From Saprospiraceae bacterium (GTDB taxonomy: Bacteria > Bacteroidota > Bacteroidia > Chitinophagales > Saprospiraceae): a stretch of DNA of 64,000 bases. The position numbers and the translations under genes were made by a program. Shown here one piece after another: positions 1 through 10,250 of this stretch. The notes below the pieces were generated by a model. That model had not been told where the DNA came from and did no database searches. It was given only the letters and a program-made list of their open reading frames with translations. The stretch lies in the NCBI GenBank assembly GCA_016714895.1, contig JADKBV010000004.1:868001-932000 (forward strand), in the 5' to 3' direction. The number at the start of each line of letters is the position of its first letter. Position 1 is the first letter of the stretch.

Positions 1-913
1 TTCCGGTAAAATCCCGGGTTTTTTGAAAAATTGTTGTTTTCAAAAAATGTTTGTCACTGAATGTTTTGGTGGATTTTAAAGCTATGTTGACGCCTTTGAC
101 CTCTTCTCCGGCATTGTACAAAACATTCCGATTATTGGCCATCAAAGGGTTATTGTCAAATTCCTGTTCTGTCAAAGAGCCCGGATCTTTTCCTTCCGGA
201 GAATAATATCCGTGCAAAATGGCTTCGAGTGACCAATCTTTACGCAGCAAAAAAAGATTTTTGTTATATAACACGGTGTTTTGACCGGAGGCAAAATCTC
301 TTGCGGAATCAAACCGATGGTGACTTAACGACATCACATGTTTGCTCTTTTTATGTGAAATCCCCCATAACAAACCGCCGTCATAAGCACCGGTTGTTTG
401 ACCACGTACAAGTCCATGCAAACCGTCAAAATAAGACAAACTTCGCATAGCTACGGCACCACCACCGGCATTACCGGACACAGGAGCGGTATTGGAATTT
501 GCAACACTTACACTTTCAAGAAAAAACAGAGACAATTCGTCGGTTTGGGTCGTCCCATCCGGTGACGTAAGCGGTATCCCATCGAGAGACATACGAATGC
601 CTCTGATGCCAAAAGGTGCCCGCGAACCAAAACCTCTGATGGTGAGACGGATGTCCTGTGCTGTGTTTTCATTATTAAGGCTCAGTAATCCCGGCATTTT
701 ATTGAATAAAACGTCGGTATTCGGAGCAAAACGGTCGGTAAAAGTCAGCGAGTCTGTGTGGATGTTGACAGGAAGTTTTTTAGGAGTACGGGAGTGGATG
801 AACAGAATTTCATTTTCAACATATTTTAATAAGGTATCTTTTTCCTGTGCTTTTAAGAAAAAAGGAATAAAGGAAATTAATGAAATATAAAATAGTATTT
901 TACGTATTTTCAT
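1..913 (-). CDS. TonB-dependent outer-membrane receptor, N-terminal part
   Basis: This is the first ~304 residues of a TonB-dependent receptor whose 3' end lies outside the window. Reading the minus strand from the ATG at 911-913 gives a signal peptide (MKIRKILFYISLISF..., cleavage near LKA-QEK), then a plug domain at roughly residues 45-150 with the typical run IRGFGSRAPFGIRGIRM followed by DGIPLTSPDG. After the plug comes barrel sequence rich in aromatic and Gly residues. The family imports siderophores, cobalamin or glycans across the outer membrane using TonB energy. No SusD-like partner is visible, so the substrate cannot be named. The gene is separated from the peptide transporter upstream by a strong terminator (971-1012), so it is probably transcribed on its own. 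Confidence 0.88.
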   Translation of the reverse strand, partial: MKIRKILFYISLISFIPFFLKAQEKDTLLKYVENEILFIHSRTPKKLPVNIHTDSLTFTDRFAPNTDVLFNKMPGLLSLNNENTAQDIRLTIRGFGSRAPFGIRGIRMSLDGIPLTSPDGTTQTDELSLFFLESVSVANSNTAPVSGNAGGGAVAMRSLSYFDGLHGLVRGQTTGAYDGGLLWGISHKKSKHVMSLSHHRFDSARDFASGQNTVLYNKNLFLLRKDWSLEAILHGYYSPEGKDPGSLTEQEFDNNPLMANNRNVLYNAGEEVKGVNIALKSTKTFSDKHFLKTTIFQKTRDFTG

Positions 914-970
914 AATATAATATTATATAAACCCATAAAAAGAAATTTTATAGCATTAAAAAATTCTTAT

Positions 971-1012
971 AAAAAAAACGACAAAGTTGATTTTACCTTT
1001 GTCGTTTTTTTT
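971..1012 (-). terminator. Strong intrinsic terminator after the peptide transporter
   Basis: A perfect 16-bp stem pairs 971-986 with 997-1012 around a 10-nt loop. Its GC core is ACGACAAAG / CTTTGTCGT, flanked by A8 on one side and T8 on the other, so it can terminate in either direction. It lies 38 bp past the stop of the POT transporter and before the start of the TonB receptor. Confidence 0.85.
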
Positions 1013-1049
1013 ATTAATGTGAATTAAAATAATATCTTTTATTCAATTT

Positions 1050-2798
1050 TTATCGTATACCATGCATCAGTTTTTTGACTACCGGTGTAAAAACAAGAGC
1101 TAAAACTCCAACACCTAATGATAAAAATGTCAGCAACCAAAAGAAATAGGAAAGACCGTGTTCCTGAGCAATGGCTTCCGATTTTTCGCCGAATACACCG
1201 GCAGTTTTCATACCAATCGCTACTGCGAGGTAGTATACACTAAACATAAAAGCGATCATTCGCGGAGGTACGAGTTTGCTGACATAAGAAAGAGACACCG
1301 GCGAAATGCATAATTCTCCCAGAGTATGGAATAAATATACCAGAATCAACCAGATCATACTTACCGATGCTGTTGCCGCACCTGCAGGAATAGAACTTGC
1401 TCCATAAGCAACACAAGCCATACCTAAAGCCAATAAAAACATAGAGATAGCGTATTTTGTATTGGCGTTAGGATTGTATTTGCTTTCCCACCATTTAGAG
1501 AAAAGTGGTGCAAAGGTGATGATAAATAATGAGTTGAGGACACCAAACCATGAAGCGGGAACTTCTGCCACATCTTTTTGAAATTCGGTCGATAACATCC
1601 AGATAGCGATAGCCCAGATCATCAAGAAACTAAAACTCAATACGATGTTTGATATAGAATATTTTCCAAAAGTTTGTTTGAAAAGCAGCCCCAAAACCCA
1701 GGTTATGATAGCCAAAGGAACCAATGTCATCAAAGAATTGACAATTTTAAAGGTCATTCCGGCACTGCCGGTCAGAACTCTGTTGGTATAATCCTTGGCA
1801 AAAATGGTAAGTGATCCCGGTGATTGTTCGAAAATAGCCCAGAAAAAGATTGTGACCAAAGAGAAAAACAATACTGCCAGCATTCTGTCTCCTGTTACTT
1901 TTGAATATTTTGGTAATCTGACAGCAACAACAGCCAAAAATAAAACCACGGCTATAATAATAGCTGCTGTAGATCCGGGATACCCCATCACTGAAAACGG
2001 AAACAAATTGACACTTCCTTCAGATATTTTAAATAACGGGTCATTTATTGTCCAGGCCAATCCTAAAACAGCGGCTATGCCTATTAAAACCAACTCGATC
2101 GAAGTAAAAGGATTCAGTTTGTCGCCTGCTTCTTCAGTTACCGAAGCAAATCTGGTTCCTAAAGGAACTTTGCCTACTTCTCCGAATATGTTTTGGGCAA
2201 GCCAAAATTGCATAAGACCAAACAACATAAATATCCCTGCCAGACCGAAACCCCATGACCATCCGACCATTTCACCCAGATATCCGCAAAGTAAGATGCC
2301 AAAAAAAGCTCCTGCATTTACACCCATATAAAATATGGTATAGGCTCCATCCTTTTTTTCAGGAAAATCTTTATACAATTCAGAGATCATGGAAGTCATA
2401 TTCGGCTTAAAAAATCCACTGCCGAATACGAGTAATATCAAACCGGTGTATATAAAAAAGGACGTTTCAAGAGCCATACATGCATGACCTAATGTCATGA
2501 GTAAAGCTCCGACTACTACGGCCCACCTGAAACCAATTTTTTTATCCGCCATATAACCTCCCAGAATAGTGGAAAGATAAACCAAAGACGTATATGTACC
2601 GAAAATGGCATAAGCCCATTCTTTCGGCCAGCCCCAACCGCTATCCATTATCGATGCCGTAAAAAACATGACAAGCAATGCCCTCATCCCATAGTAAGAA
2701 AATCTTTCCCACATTTCAGTAAAGAACAAAACAAAAAGTCCGGAGGGGTGCCCCAGCACCTTACTATCAAAAAAATCATTCGAAGAGGTTGTGCTCAT
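1050..2798 (-). CDS. POT/PTR-family proton-dependent oligopeptide transporter
   Basis: This 582-aa inner-membrane transporter of the POT (PTR2) branch of the major facilitator superfamily imports di- and tripeptides with protons. Family marks seen are GGYMADKKIGFRWAVVVGA between the early helices, the PTR2 signature FYMGVNAGAFFG, and FFWAIFEQSPGSLTIF (the ExxP region of helix 7). About 12-14 hydrophobic helices can be counted. I place the start at ATG 2796-2798 (MSTTSS...). The open frame continues 26 codons upstream, but that extension is hydrophobic and not family-like. The gene is monocistronic, divergent from the giant surface-protein operon, and followed by a strong terminator. The exact peptide range is unknown. 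Confidence 0.92.
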   Translation of the reverse strand: MSTTSSNDFFDSKVLGHPSGLFVLFFTEMWERFSYYGMRALLVMFFTASIMDSGWGWPKEWAYAIFGTYTSLVYLSTILGGYMADKKIGFRWAVVVGALLMTLGHACMALETSFFIYTGLILLVFGSGFFKPNMTSMISELYKDFPEKKDGAYTIFYMGVNAGAFFGILLCGYLGEMVGWSWGFGLAGIFMLFGLMQFWLAQNIFGEVGKVPLGTRFASVTEEAGDKLNPFTSIELVLIGIAAVLGLAWTINDPLFKISEGSVNLFPFSVMGYPGSTAAIIIAVVLFLAVVAVRLPKYSKVTGDRMLAVLFFSLVTIFFWAIFEQSPGSLTIFAKDYTNRVLTGSAGMTFKIVNSLMTLVPLAIITWVLGLLFKQTFGKYSISNIVLSFSFLMIWAIAIWMLSTEFQKDVAEVPASWFGVLNSLFIITFAPLFSKWWESKYNPNANTKYAISMFLLALGMACVAYGASSIPAGAATASVSMIWLILVYLFHTLGELCISPVSLSYVSKLVPPRMIAFMFSVYYLAVAIGMKTAGVFGEKSEAIAQEHGLSYFFWLLTFLSLGVGVLALVFTPVVKKLMHGIR

Positions 2799-2917
2799 TA
2801 GGTTGTTTATTTGTAATTGAAAAACAAAGATATAGCAAAAAGAAAAATAGCCAAGTAGAATGCCATTATTTTTCATTTTAGAAGCTCAGTAATGTTTTTT
2901 GACAACATTTTTATGAC

Positions 2918-2941
2918 AATTTGTAAGATATTTTACAATTG
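2918..2941. promoter_or_regulatory. Dyad in the divergent promoter region (possible operator)
   Basis: Between the divergent peptide transporter and the giant surface-protein gene lies TTGTAA-GATATT-TTACAA (2921-2938). The flanks extend the arms to about CAATTTGTAA / TTACAATTG. The position and symmetry fit a dimeric regulator site, but no regulator is encoded nearby and AT-rich DNA makes chance dyads common. Confidence 0.3.
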
Positions 2942-3027
2942 AAGGCAAATTTTCTGTAATTATCTGTAATATTGCATGTTGTTTACAAATTTTTTGCAGT
3001 CGTTTGTGACATACAAAACCACCTGAG

Positions 3028-6000
3028 ATGAAGCCCAATGATTCAATAATTGCCAGTCTGCGGATTGGTTTTTTCCTTCTGTCTTTTTTTGGAATTTATG
3101 TTTCCAAAGCACAGAATATAAGTATAAGACAAACTATTGATTCACAAATAAACGTTTGTGGTCAAACAAAATTTACCATTACTGTCAGAAATGATGAAAA
3201 TACGGATTGGAATGCCAACCTGCTAAGTATTCAGCTTCCCTGCGGGTTTACATATGTTGCGGGTTCCGTGTCAGGTGCCGCAGAATCCAATGTGATCAAT
3301 ACATCTGTTCCCCGCTTTGATTTGGGAAATATCGGCCAGAAAACCGAAAAAACATTTTCCATCCTGACAAATCTTTCATGTACATCTTTAGAATGTCTTA
3401 ATGCCGGCTTTATTTTTAAAAATGAATTTTTGTTAACCAGTCAGCAAGGACAAAAAATTGTCGTTTCGGATAATTTTAATGTCGAAACCGCCAACCTGGT
3501 AATGACCAAAATCGAAGAACCTTTTCTGGAAAATGAAATCGGTACGGAAACTTTGCGAAAAATATCGGTTAAAAACACCAGATTGGGAAGGGTGCAAAAT
3601 TTTGTGTTTGAAGATTACCACGAACCGGACTTAGAAATCACCTTCAATCAGGGAATTACCTTGTCAGCGGGTCCCGGGATTGCGCGGGTCGTTTTGGGAG
3701 CAGAAGATTTCAGACAAATCGGCAACCAGGATGATTATTTTGATTTTAATGAAGAGATCGTCATTACAGAAAAAATATTTACCAAAGGTTGTTTATTGGT
3801 ACAGAAATTTATTCAGTCGGAATTATATGTTTCCTGGGGTTGTGAAGATAAAATCTGCAATTCCCATTTTGCAAGAGCAACTTTTAAAATCCTTCCTAAA
3901 GCGGATAACGGAGACAAATTTACCATTCTGACCCAAACCAAAGAGCCGGATTGTTATGTCAACGGCGTGGCGATACAAAATCTGAAGCTCAGAGTTGCTC
4001 CGACAGTATCAGACCTTATCGATGTAAATATTAAAATTGAACAGGATTTTGACACCAGAGCAGTCCTTATGGAATCCGCTGTCCTTCCGCAAGATTTTCG
4101 TGTATCTTATGAAAATACTGTGGTCGATAGTTGCGGAAATGCTGTCTCCAAGTTGTTGGTAATTCAGATTGATACTATTTTTGCTTCTTCTTCCTTTCAG
4201 GAATTTGATATTTCTTTTCAAAGTATATTCTGCGCCAAAAACTTATGCAACCCACCGGGAGTCAGTTGGGATGTCAGTTATAAATATGAAAAAGCTTGTT
4301 CGAGGTTGTCAGATAAGACCCATACCGGAAAAACAACTGCCACAAGTCCGCAACAAAACCCGACGTTCAGTGAGTTATTATTGTTGATGACCAATCCGGT
4401 AACGGATGGGAAAGCCGGTGCTATCAGGTATAATCTTCGTAATGAAAACCTGACCCAAACTACCGGAATTCTGGTCGTAAAACTGACCATACCGGCCTTA
4501 TTAAAGATTTTAAATACCAATTATGCTTTGGGTGCTGTCATTCCGGCTGTCCAGGTCACACCGGCAGGACTAAATAACATTATCGAATTGACATACCCTC
4601 TTCCTCTTTCAGGTACCAATCAGATTTTGACCATTCCGGTGATTGCCGATTGCTCAGATCCTTCAATATTGCCATGTAAAGACAGCCTGCAGACCAGTTG
4701 TTTGATTATATGTCAGGAGGCCAGGGCATTTACAGAAATACTTGCGGAGGCTAATGTGATTATCAATCCGGATTGTCCGTCTTCAGGTTTGATAAAATCA
4801 TGTGCAAAAACATCCTTTGTAAGCGATTGTACTGCCGGAGAGTGTATCAAAGAAGTGGATGGTTACGTGGATTTTGATATGGTTTTACGAAGATTGACGC
4901 TTGGACTTCCCGATAAAAATAATGACCAGATACCGGATACAGACGGAATATATGATGAAAGCCAAATTAAAAGAAATCAGGTTTTTCTTGGAGACACCTT
5001 TGAATTGAAGGTTTTTGGTGAAGTTATTGTTGATAAACCCGGAGCTACCTTTGAAAATGCTGTTCTTCAGATTTTTCATGATAAACTGGTTTCTCAATCC
5101 AATGTGGGTTCAGATATAATTCAGAATAACATTAAAATAGTCAACGCCTCAGTAAGATTGTGGGACGCTTCGGAAAATATGTATTACAGCATTCCAACGA
5201 TTATACCGGATTTTACCAATCTGCAATATACTTATGATCTGTCGTCCGAAGTACTTTTGAATCTTTCATCAGACCTTCCTTCGAATTTTGTTTATGAAGA
5301 TGGAGATTCGATAACATTGACCATTCTTAAAGTATTTAATAAAAACTTTCCGACCCCTTTTGTAGGCTGGAATGGTCATGATCTCAGGTACGAATACCGG
5401 TCAAAACTAACGGTAACCAATGAAATAATCTTACCTGAAACCTTCTATTTTGGATGCGGGTGTCCTGTAGCAGATGTAGTAGTGGTAGGCTTTAATTATT
5501 GGACACAATGGGCCATACCCGGCATCACTCAATGTCCGGGTCAATCAAGTGCTTTCGGCATGTTATTCAATTACGGATATCCGATTCAGAGTACGGGGGA
5601 AGTGAAATTTTACATGAAACCTTCTGCATTCAGAGTGGACAAGGTTGATCTTATCAGATTGGATAGTGTTGCCGTTTCATCAGGAATTTTTCCAGAAAAA
5701 ACGTATAAAGTTTTTATGGAAGATGATGATTCTTATTATATTGATATTGAAGATTTTGCTAAAGAAAAAAATTTCAGAAACAACATCAGATTCTGGCTTT
5801 ATCGTTCGTCTGATGAATGTATTTCCGCACCGATTGCACCTGCAAAATGTGATCTTTTGTTTTACAGATCACCTTTAGGAGAAAAATATCTCAATGACAA
5901 ATTTACATATTCCTTACAAAATGTCAATGCTGTTCCTAATATAGATCTTGAAATTCAGCAAAGAGATTATACAGCCATCACGAAAGAATTGGACATACCA

Positions 6001-9000
6001 TTCAAAATTATCAATAAAGTTAATAGCCAGGTCAGAAATGTTTTTATCAGACCGATTTACGACGAACAGAGTTTTTTTAATGTTAAACTGGAATTAGCAG
6101 GACTTCCTGTGCAGTATCCCGATATCAATGGTTATTATGTTTTGGGCAATCTTTTTCAAAGTGAAAACAGAAATTTACGATTTAAGGCTTCGTCCATCAA
6201 TTGTAACCAACAGAAAATAGTATTTGAATACGGTTACGATTGTGATGTGTACAGCAATCCGGCAGAAAGACCTTGTTTATTGAAGCGGGATTCGTTCTTT
6301 ATTGAATTTCCGGAAGGAGAACTTGATATAAATTCTGCTCAGGAATCGCTCAATATTCTTTTATGTGATACCATACAGGAATTTAACTTTACGGTTTTTA
6401 ATAGTGGATTGGGTTACGTTTTTGATGTGGAACCAACAATTAATTTACCCAGAGGTGTTCAGATTGTTGAAAACTCATGCAGGATAATATTTCCTGCCGG
6501 CTCTGGCCAATCATTTCCGATTCCATCACCGGTTTTATCTTCAGGTACAGTTTATAAATGGGAGCTTTCAAATTTTTGGGATGATCATAAAAACTTTGGT
6601 CTTGCCTCTGTCAGTGAAGGAAATACCAATGCTTTTCAGATCGTTTATCAAATAACGACAGATTGTGATTTTATTTCCGGAACCAGTATAAAATACGGCT
6701 CTTCCGGTCAGCAGGTTTGTGGTAAGGCTACCAACATGGTGACCAAAACCGGGCCATTATTGACGATTCCCGGAAATGAGCCTGATGTAAATATCCTTTT
6801 GAATATTGAAAGTCCGGATACATTATCATGCGGAGAAACAAAGTGGATCCACGTTCAATATGATAATCAACATACGGATGCTTCTCTGTTGAGCGTCTTA
6901 CTACCTGAAAGTACATTAGTTGTTTCCGGAAGTTTTACAGGAAACATTCCGGTGATTACTCCATTTCAAAATAACGGTGTTTTAGAATGGGACATCCCTG
7001 AAGGTATATCAGCGGTTGATCTTCAATTTGAAATCCAATTGAACCCAAATGCCGGCTGTACAGAAGATTTGATAGAAATATATACAACTTCCGGTAGGGA
7101 AACTTTTTGTGTGGCTTCACAAAACTTTTGTGATGTACAAAATATTTCAGGAAAAGCTATTATACCGGTTACCATTTCAAAATCCAGGGTTGAAATTGTT
7201 ACATTTGATATTTTCGGACAAGGGAATAATCAATCTTACATCCTGAGGGCAGAAATATTTACCAATGAAAAAAAGGATACCATAAGGGGAAATATATATT
7301 ATGATGTTAATGGTGATAACCTGATAACAAATGAGGATATAATCATCGGAAATATGGTTTTTGATCCTCAGTCCAGTTCCACCGGATTTTTGGTTCATGA
7401 ATCTACTTTCAACATAAATTTGTTTCAGGATGCCTGCAGACTTTTTCTGGTTTTGGATCAGGATGAAAACTGTATCTGTGAAAAAGCTATTCGTCCTGTA
7501 AATCCATTGATAGAATATCCATTGCAAGAAATCACCTTATGTTGGAATGAAGGTATAACCCTTGGTGTCAACGCTCAAAACGAAAATCTTTATCAGTGGA
7601 ATGTATCTGAAGGTTTAAGTTGTTCTCAGTGTGCAAATCCTTCATTCAGTATACCTAATTCAAACAATTTTATTTCATCTGTTTATGACAGAATACTTAC
7701 AGAAACCAGCATGTTCAGCAATTGTACCAAGCGGTATTCTTATGAAATAACCGTTTTACCAAAACCCAGAATACTCAGCACTTTGGAACCTGTTTGTTCT
7801 TCAGAAACAATACAGGTTTTTACTACTGATTTTTCTGAGACTTATGAATGGTCCGGTTACGATCTGATTATTAATGAAGGAAGTAATGTAAAGGTTTCAC
7901 CTGACACTTCCGGTTGGCTTTATGTGGACATGACAGATTCAAACGGGTGTTCAGAGTCCGATTCCATTTATCTTGTTGTTTATGAAATTCCGGCACCAAA
8001 CTTTATCAAAAACCATTCATTTTGTTTCGGTCAGGAAGCTGTCGTAGGGTATATTCCATCTTCAGATTTCAACTACACCTGGATAGATCCGCAAGGTATT
8101 CTCCTCAACCCGGATGACTCTATCAGTACTGTTTCGGCAACGTCAGATACGGAGATTTATCTGCAAACTAATTTCGAAGGATGTGAAAGAACCGATACCG
8201 TAAGCATAGTCTTTTATGATGAAATTGTCATTACAGGCATTCAGGATACGTTTTTTGTTTGTACCGGTGACTCCGTTATTGTATCCCTTGAAGGTGCGAA
8301 CAACTATGATTGGGGAGCAAATTTTTCGGGTGATTGTCTGAATGATTCCTGTTCACTAATACGATTTATACCCTTAGAAAATCAGGTATACACATTTTCA
8401 GTAGAGGCTAGGGATTCAAATGGTTGTTCTATTACAGAAGATATACTCATTGTTGGATTTACTGACATCAGAGTTCAAACAAGTGATTTTACCATATGTC
8501 AGGGAGACAGTATCGTTTTTGGCAACAATATATTCAAAGAAGCGGGTATTTATTGTGATACCTTAACAACGGGAAACTGCAAAAATATAAGTTGTATTAA
8601 CCTAACAGTCACTGAGCCTGCAGAAACAAATTTGCAGCAAAAAATTTGTGAAGGACAAACATTTGTTTTTATGGGTCAGGTGTTTGATACCAATGGAAAC
8701 TATACTATTACAACTCAAAATATTCAAGGCTGTGACAGTATTATTAATCTGGAGATATCAATCATTCCATTACCAAATTTTGACATTGATGAAAGTATTA
8801 CTATTGATAAAGGTCAGACCATACAAATCAGTTTACCGCCACAATACACCTATCAGTGGACACCGTCTGCAGGCCTGAACTGTATGATTTGTAATGATGT
8901 AGTCATCACCGGATCTGAAGACATCGTTTACAACATCATTGCGTTTAATGAACTTGGTTGTACCACGACCCAAAACCTTTCAGTAATAGTAAGAGATATT

Positions 9001-9279
9001 TGTGTTTTGGAATCAATAAATATACCTAATTCATTTTCACCTAACGGCGACGATATTAATGATGAATACACTATTCCTGATCTTGGTATTTGTGAAGTTA
9101 AAATAACCATATTTAACCGATGGGGAAATGTTGTGTATACTCAATTCCCGTTTAATAATGCCTGGAAAGGAATTTCAGATAATGGTTCGGATTTGCCACA
9201 AGGAACTTATTATATCTTACTTGAATCTGCCAATGTTCAGATAAAAAGAACAGGAATGATTGATTTGCGAAGACAATAA
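3028..9279 (+). CDS. Giant SprB-like surface protein with gliding-motility-associated (type B T9SS) C-terminal domain
   Basis: This 2083-aa exported protein has a signal peptide at residues 1-28 (cleavage near SKA-Q). A long body of beta-sandwich-like segments follows, rich in Cys, Asn and Thr, with DUF11-like phrasing near the N-terminus. Ig/PKD-like segments at about residues 1500-1990 carry repeated CxG(D/E) and WxxP patterns. The end (about 1995-2083) is the gliding-motility-associated CHU_C-type domain: NSFSPNGDDINDEY, then IFNRWGNVVY, WKG and LPQGTYYI. That domain directs secretion through the type IX system as a type B cargo. In Flavobacterium the comparable SprB adhesin is moved along the surface during gliding. 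The next gene is a PorP/SprF protein 8 bp downstream, the usual partner of such cargo. The ligand is unknown. Confidence 0.9.
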   Translation: MKPNDSIIASLRIGFFLLSFFGIYVSKAQNISIRQTIDSQINVCGQTKFTITVRNDENTDWNANLLSIQLPCGFTYVAGSVSGAAESNVINTSVPRFDLGNIGQKTEKTFSILTNLSCTSLECLNAGFIFKNEFLLTSQQGQKIVVSDNFNVETANLVMTKIEEPFLENEIGTETLRKISVKNTRLGRVQNFVFEDYHEPDLEITFNQGITLSAGPGIARVVLGAEDFRQIGNQDDYFDFNEEIVITEKIFTKGCLLVQKFIQSELYVSWGCEDKICNSHFARATFKILPKADNGDKFTILTQTKEPDCYVNGVAIQNLKLRVAPTVSDLIDVNIKIEQDFDTRAVLMESAVLPQDFRVSYENTVVDSCGNAVSKLLVIQIDTIFASSSFQEFDISFQSIFCAKNLCNPPGVSWDVSYKYEKACSRLSDKTHTGKTTATSPQQNPTFSELLLLMTNPVTDGKAGAIRYNLRNENLTQTTGILVVKLTIPALLKILNTNYALGAVIPAVQVTPAGLNNIIELTYPLPLSGTNQILTIPVIADCSDPSILPCKDSLQTSCLIICQEARAFTEILAEANVIINPDCPSSGLIKSCAKTSFVSDCTAGECIKEVDGYVDFDMVLRRLTLGLPDKNNDQIPDTDGIYDESQIKRNQVFLGDTFELKVFGEVIVDKPGATFENAVLQIFHDKLVSQSNVGSDIIQNNIKIVNASVRLWDASENMYYSIPTIIPDFTNLQYTYDLSSEVLLNLSSDLPSNFVYEDGDSITLTILKVFNKNFPTPFVGWNGHDLRYEYRSKLTVTNEIILPETFYFGCGCPVADVVVVGFNYWTQWAIPGITQCPGQSSAFGMLFNYGYPIQSTGEVKFYMKPSAFRVDKVDLIRLDSVAVSSGIFPEKTYKVFMEDDDSYYIDIEDFAKEKNFRNNIRFWLYRSSDECISAPIAPAKCDLLFYRSPLGEKYLNDKFTYSLQNVNAVPNIDLEIQQRDYTAITKELDIPFKIINKVNSQVRNVFIRPIYDEQSFFNVKLELAGLPVQYPDINGYYVLGNLFQSENRNLRFKASSINCNQQKIVFEYGYDCDVYSNPAERPCLLKRDSFFIEFPEGELDINSAQESLNILLCDTIQEFNFTVFNSGLGYVFDVEPTINLPRGVQIVENSCRIIFPAGSGQSFPIPSPVLSSGTVYKWELSNFWDDHKNFGLASVSEGNTNAFQIVYQITTDCDFISGTSIKYGSSGQQVCGKATNMVTKTGPLLTIPGNEPDVNILLNIESPDTLSCGETKWIHVQYDNQHTDASLLSVLLPESTLVVSGSFTGNIPVITPFQNNGVLEWDIPEGISAVDLQFEIQLNPNAGCTEDLIEIYTTSGRETFCVASQNFCDVQNISGKAIIPVTISKSRVEIVTFDIFGQGNNQSYILRAEIFTNEKKDTIRGNIYYDVNGDNLITNEDIIIGNMVFDPQSSSTGFLVHESTFNINLFQDACRLFLVLDQDENCICEKAIRPVNPLIEYPLQEITLCWNEGITLGVNAQNENLYQWNVSEGLSCSQCANPSFSIPNSNNFISSVYDRILTETSMFSNCTKRYSYEITVLPKPRILSTLEPVCSSETIQVFTTDFSETYEWSGYDLIINEGSNVKVSPDTSGWLYVDMTDSNGCSESDSIYLVVYEIPAPNFIKNHSFCFGQEAVVGYIPSSDFNYTWIDPQGILLNPDDSISTVSATSDTEIYLQTNFEGCERTDTVSIVFYDEIVITGIQDTFFVCTGDSVIVSLEGANNYDWGANFSGDCLNDSCSLIRFIPLENQVYTFSVEARDSNGCSITEDILIVGFTDIRVQTSDFTICQGDSIVFGNNIFKEAGIYCDTLTTGNCKNISCINLTVTEPAETNLQQKICEGQTFVFMGQVFDTNGNYTITTQNIQGCDSIINLEISIIPLPNFDIDESITIDKGQTIQISLPPQYTYQWTPSAGLNCMICNDVVITGSEDIVYNIIAFNELGCTTTQNLSVIVRDICVLESINIPNSFSPNGDDINDEYTIPDLGICEVKITIFNRWGNVVYTQFPFNNAWKGISDNGSDLPQGTYYILLESANVQIKRTGMIDLRRQ

Positions 9280-9287
9280 AAAGGAAT

Positions 9288-10241
9288 ATGATGACACATT
9301 TCAATATATATGTTTACACGGTTATTATCCTGATGCTGAGCCTAATAAACGGTTATGCGCAACAGGATCCTCATTTCACCAAATATATGTACCGGAATCA
9401 GGGTTTGTATAATCCTGCAGCCGTAGGCAGAACAGGCGATTATCACGCGGGATTGGCGTACAGATTACAATGGGCGGGTGTTGAAGGAGCTCCATCGACA
9501 TTTGCCGGTAATTTTGAAACCTCTCTGGATGAGAACAGAGCAGGTCTGGGGTTTAATTTTTACCAGGATAAGATCGGATTTGACAACCATATTTCTCTAC
9601 AGGTCAATTATGCTTATCGGGTTTCATTCGGAAAAAGCGGTACGCTATCACTTGGTATCAAAGGAGGAACACAATTAGTATTTTCGGAATTTGCTAAAGC
9701 TGTCACTCCGGACTTGCCGGATCCCCTTCATATCGAACAAAACGTTTGGATCCCCAGGATGGGAGCAGGGATCATGTATTATACATCCAAGTGGTTTGTT
9801 TCAGCTTCCGTTCCCGGTTTGGTGGCATTTATTCCGAAATCATCGGTAAGATTAGTGGATGATCAGGCATTTCAAAGCAAACACTTTTATGGTTCGGCAG
9901 GATACGTCATAGATTTGAAAAAAGATTTGTTACAACTCAAACCTTTTATTTTTGCTAAATATCATCCTTCAGCACCGGCACAGATTGATTTGGGATTACA
10001 ATTCTGGTATAAAGATGTGTTTTCGATTGGTGGAAGTTATCGCACCGGAGATGCCTTAGCCGCTATGGTTGAAATACCAGTCATGGAAGGTCTTCATTTT
10101 TCTTATGCATATGATTATACCAATAGTTTATTCAGAGAAATAGGTTCAGGAGCCCATGAAGTCAATATCGAATATACGTGGAACCGAAAAAAACCTAAAG
10201 TACCTTCTATTCACAAAATATCGAATTTACCACGATTTTAA
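9288..10241 (+). CDS. PorP/SprF-family type IX secretion outer-membrane protein
   Basis: This 317-aa protein has a signal peptide ending near NGYAQ-QD and a predicted outer-membrane beta-barrel. The N-terminal phrase QQDPHFTKYMYRNQGLYNPA is diagnostic of the PorP/SprF family. GGSYRTGDALAAMVEI and the aromatic-rich C-terminal strand also fit. Family members are needed for secretion or surface anchoring of large CTD-bearing proteins; SprF serves SprB in Flavobacterium. The position 8 bp after the giant type B cargo and 9 bp before the OmpA-like gene argues for a dedicated cargo-specific barrel rather than the core PorP of the machine. That last point is inference. Confidence 0.92.
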   Translation: MMTHFNIYVYTVIILMLSLINGYAQQDPHFTKYMYRNQGLYNPAAVGRTGDYHAGLAYRLQWAGVEGAPSTFAGNFETSLDENRAGLGFNFYQDKIGFDNHISLQVNYAYRVSFGKSGTLSLGIKGGTQLVFSEFAKAVTPDLPDPLHIEQNVWIPRMGAGIMYYTSKWFVSASVPGLVAFIPKSSVRLVDDQAFQSKHFYGSAGYVIDLKKDLLQLKPFIFAKYHPSAPAQIDLGLQFWYKDVFSIGGSYRTGDALAAMVEIPVMEGLHFSYAYDYTNSLFREIGSGAHEVNIEYTWNRKKPKVPSIHKISNLPRF

Positions 10242-10250
10242 AGGAGTCTT

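Noticed and set aside
229..890. Plus-strand frames opposite the TonB receptor
   Set aside because: They lie antisense to a clearly coding receptor with signal peptide and plug domain, and show no recognisable protein pattern.
1795..2331. A 178-aa plus-strand frame inside the peptide transporter gene
   Set aside because: It is antisense to conserved transporter helices and only reflects codon structure of the real gene.
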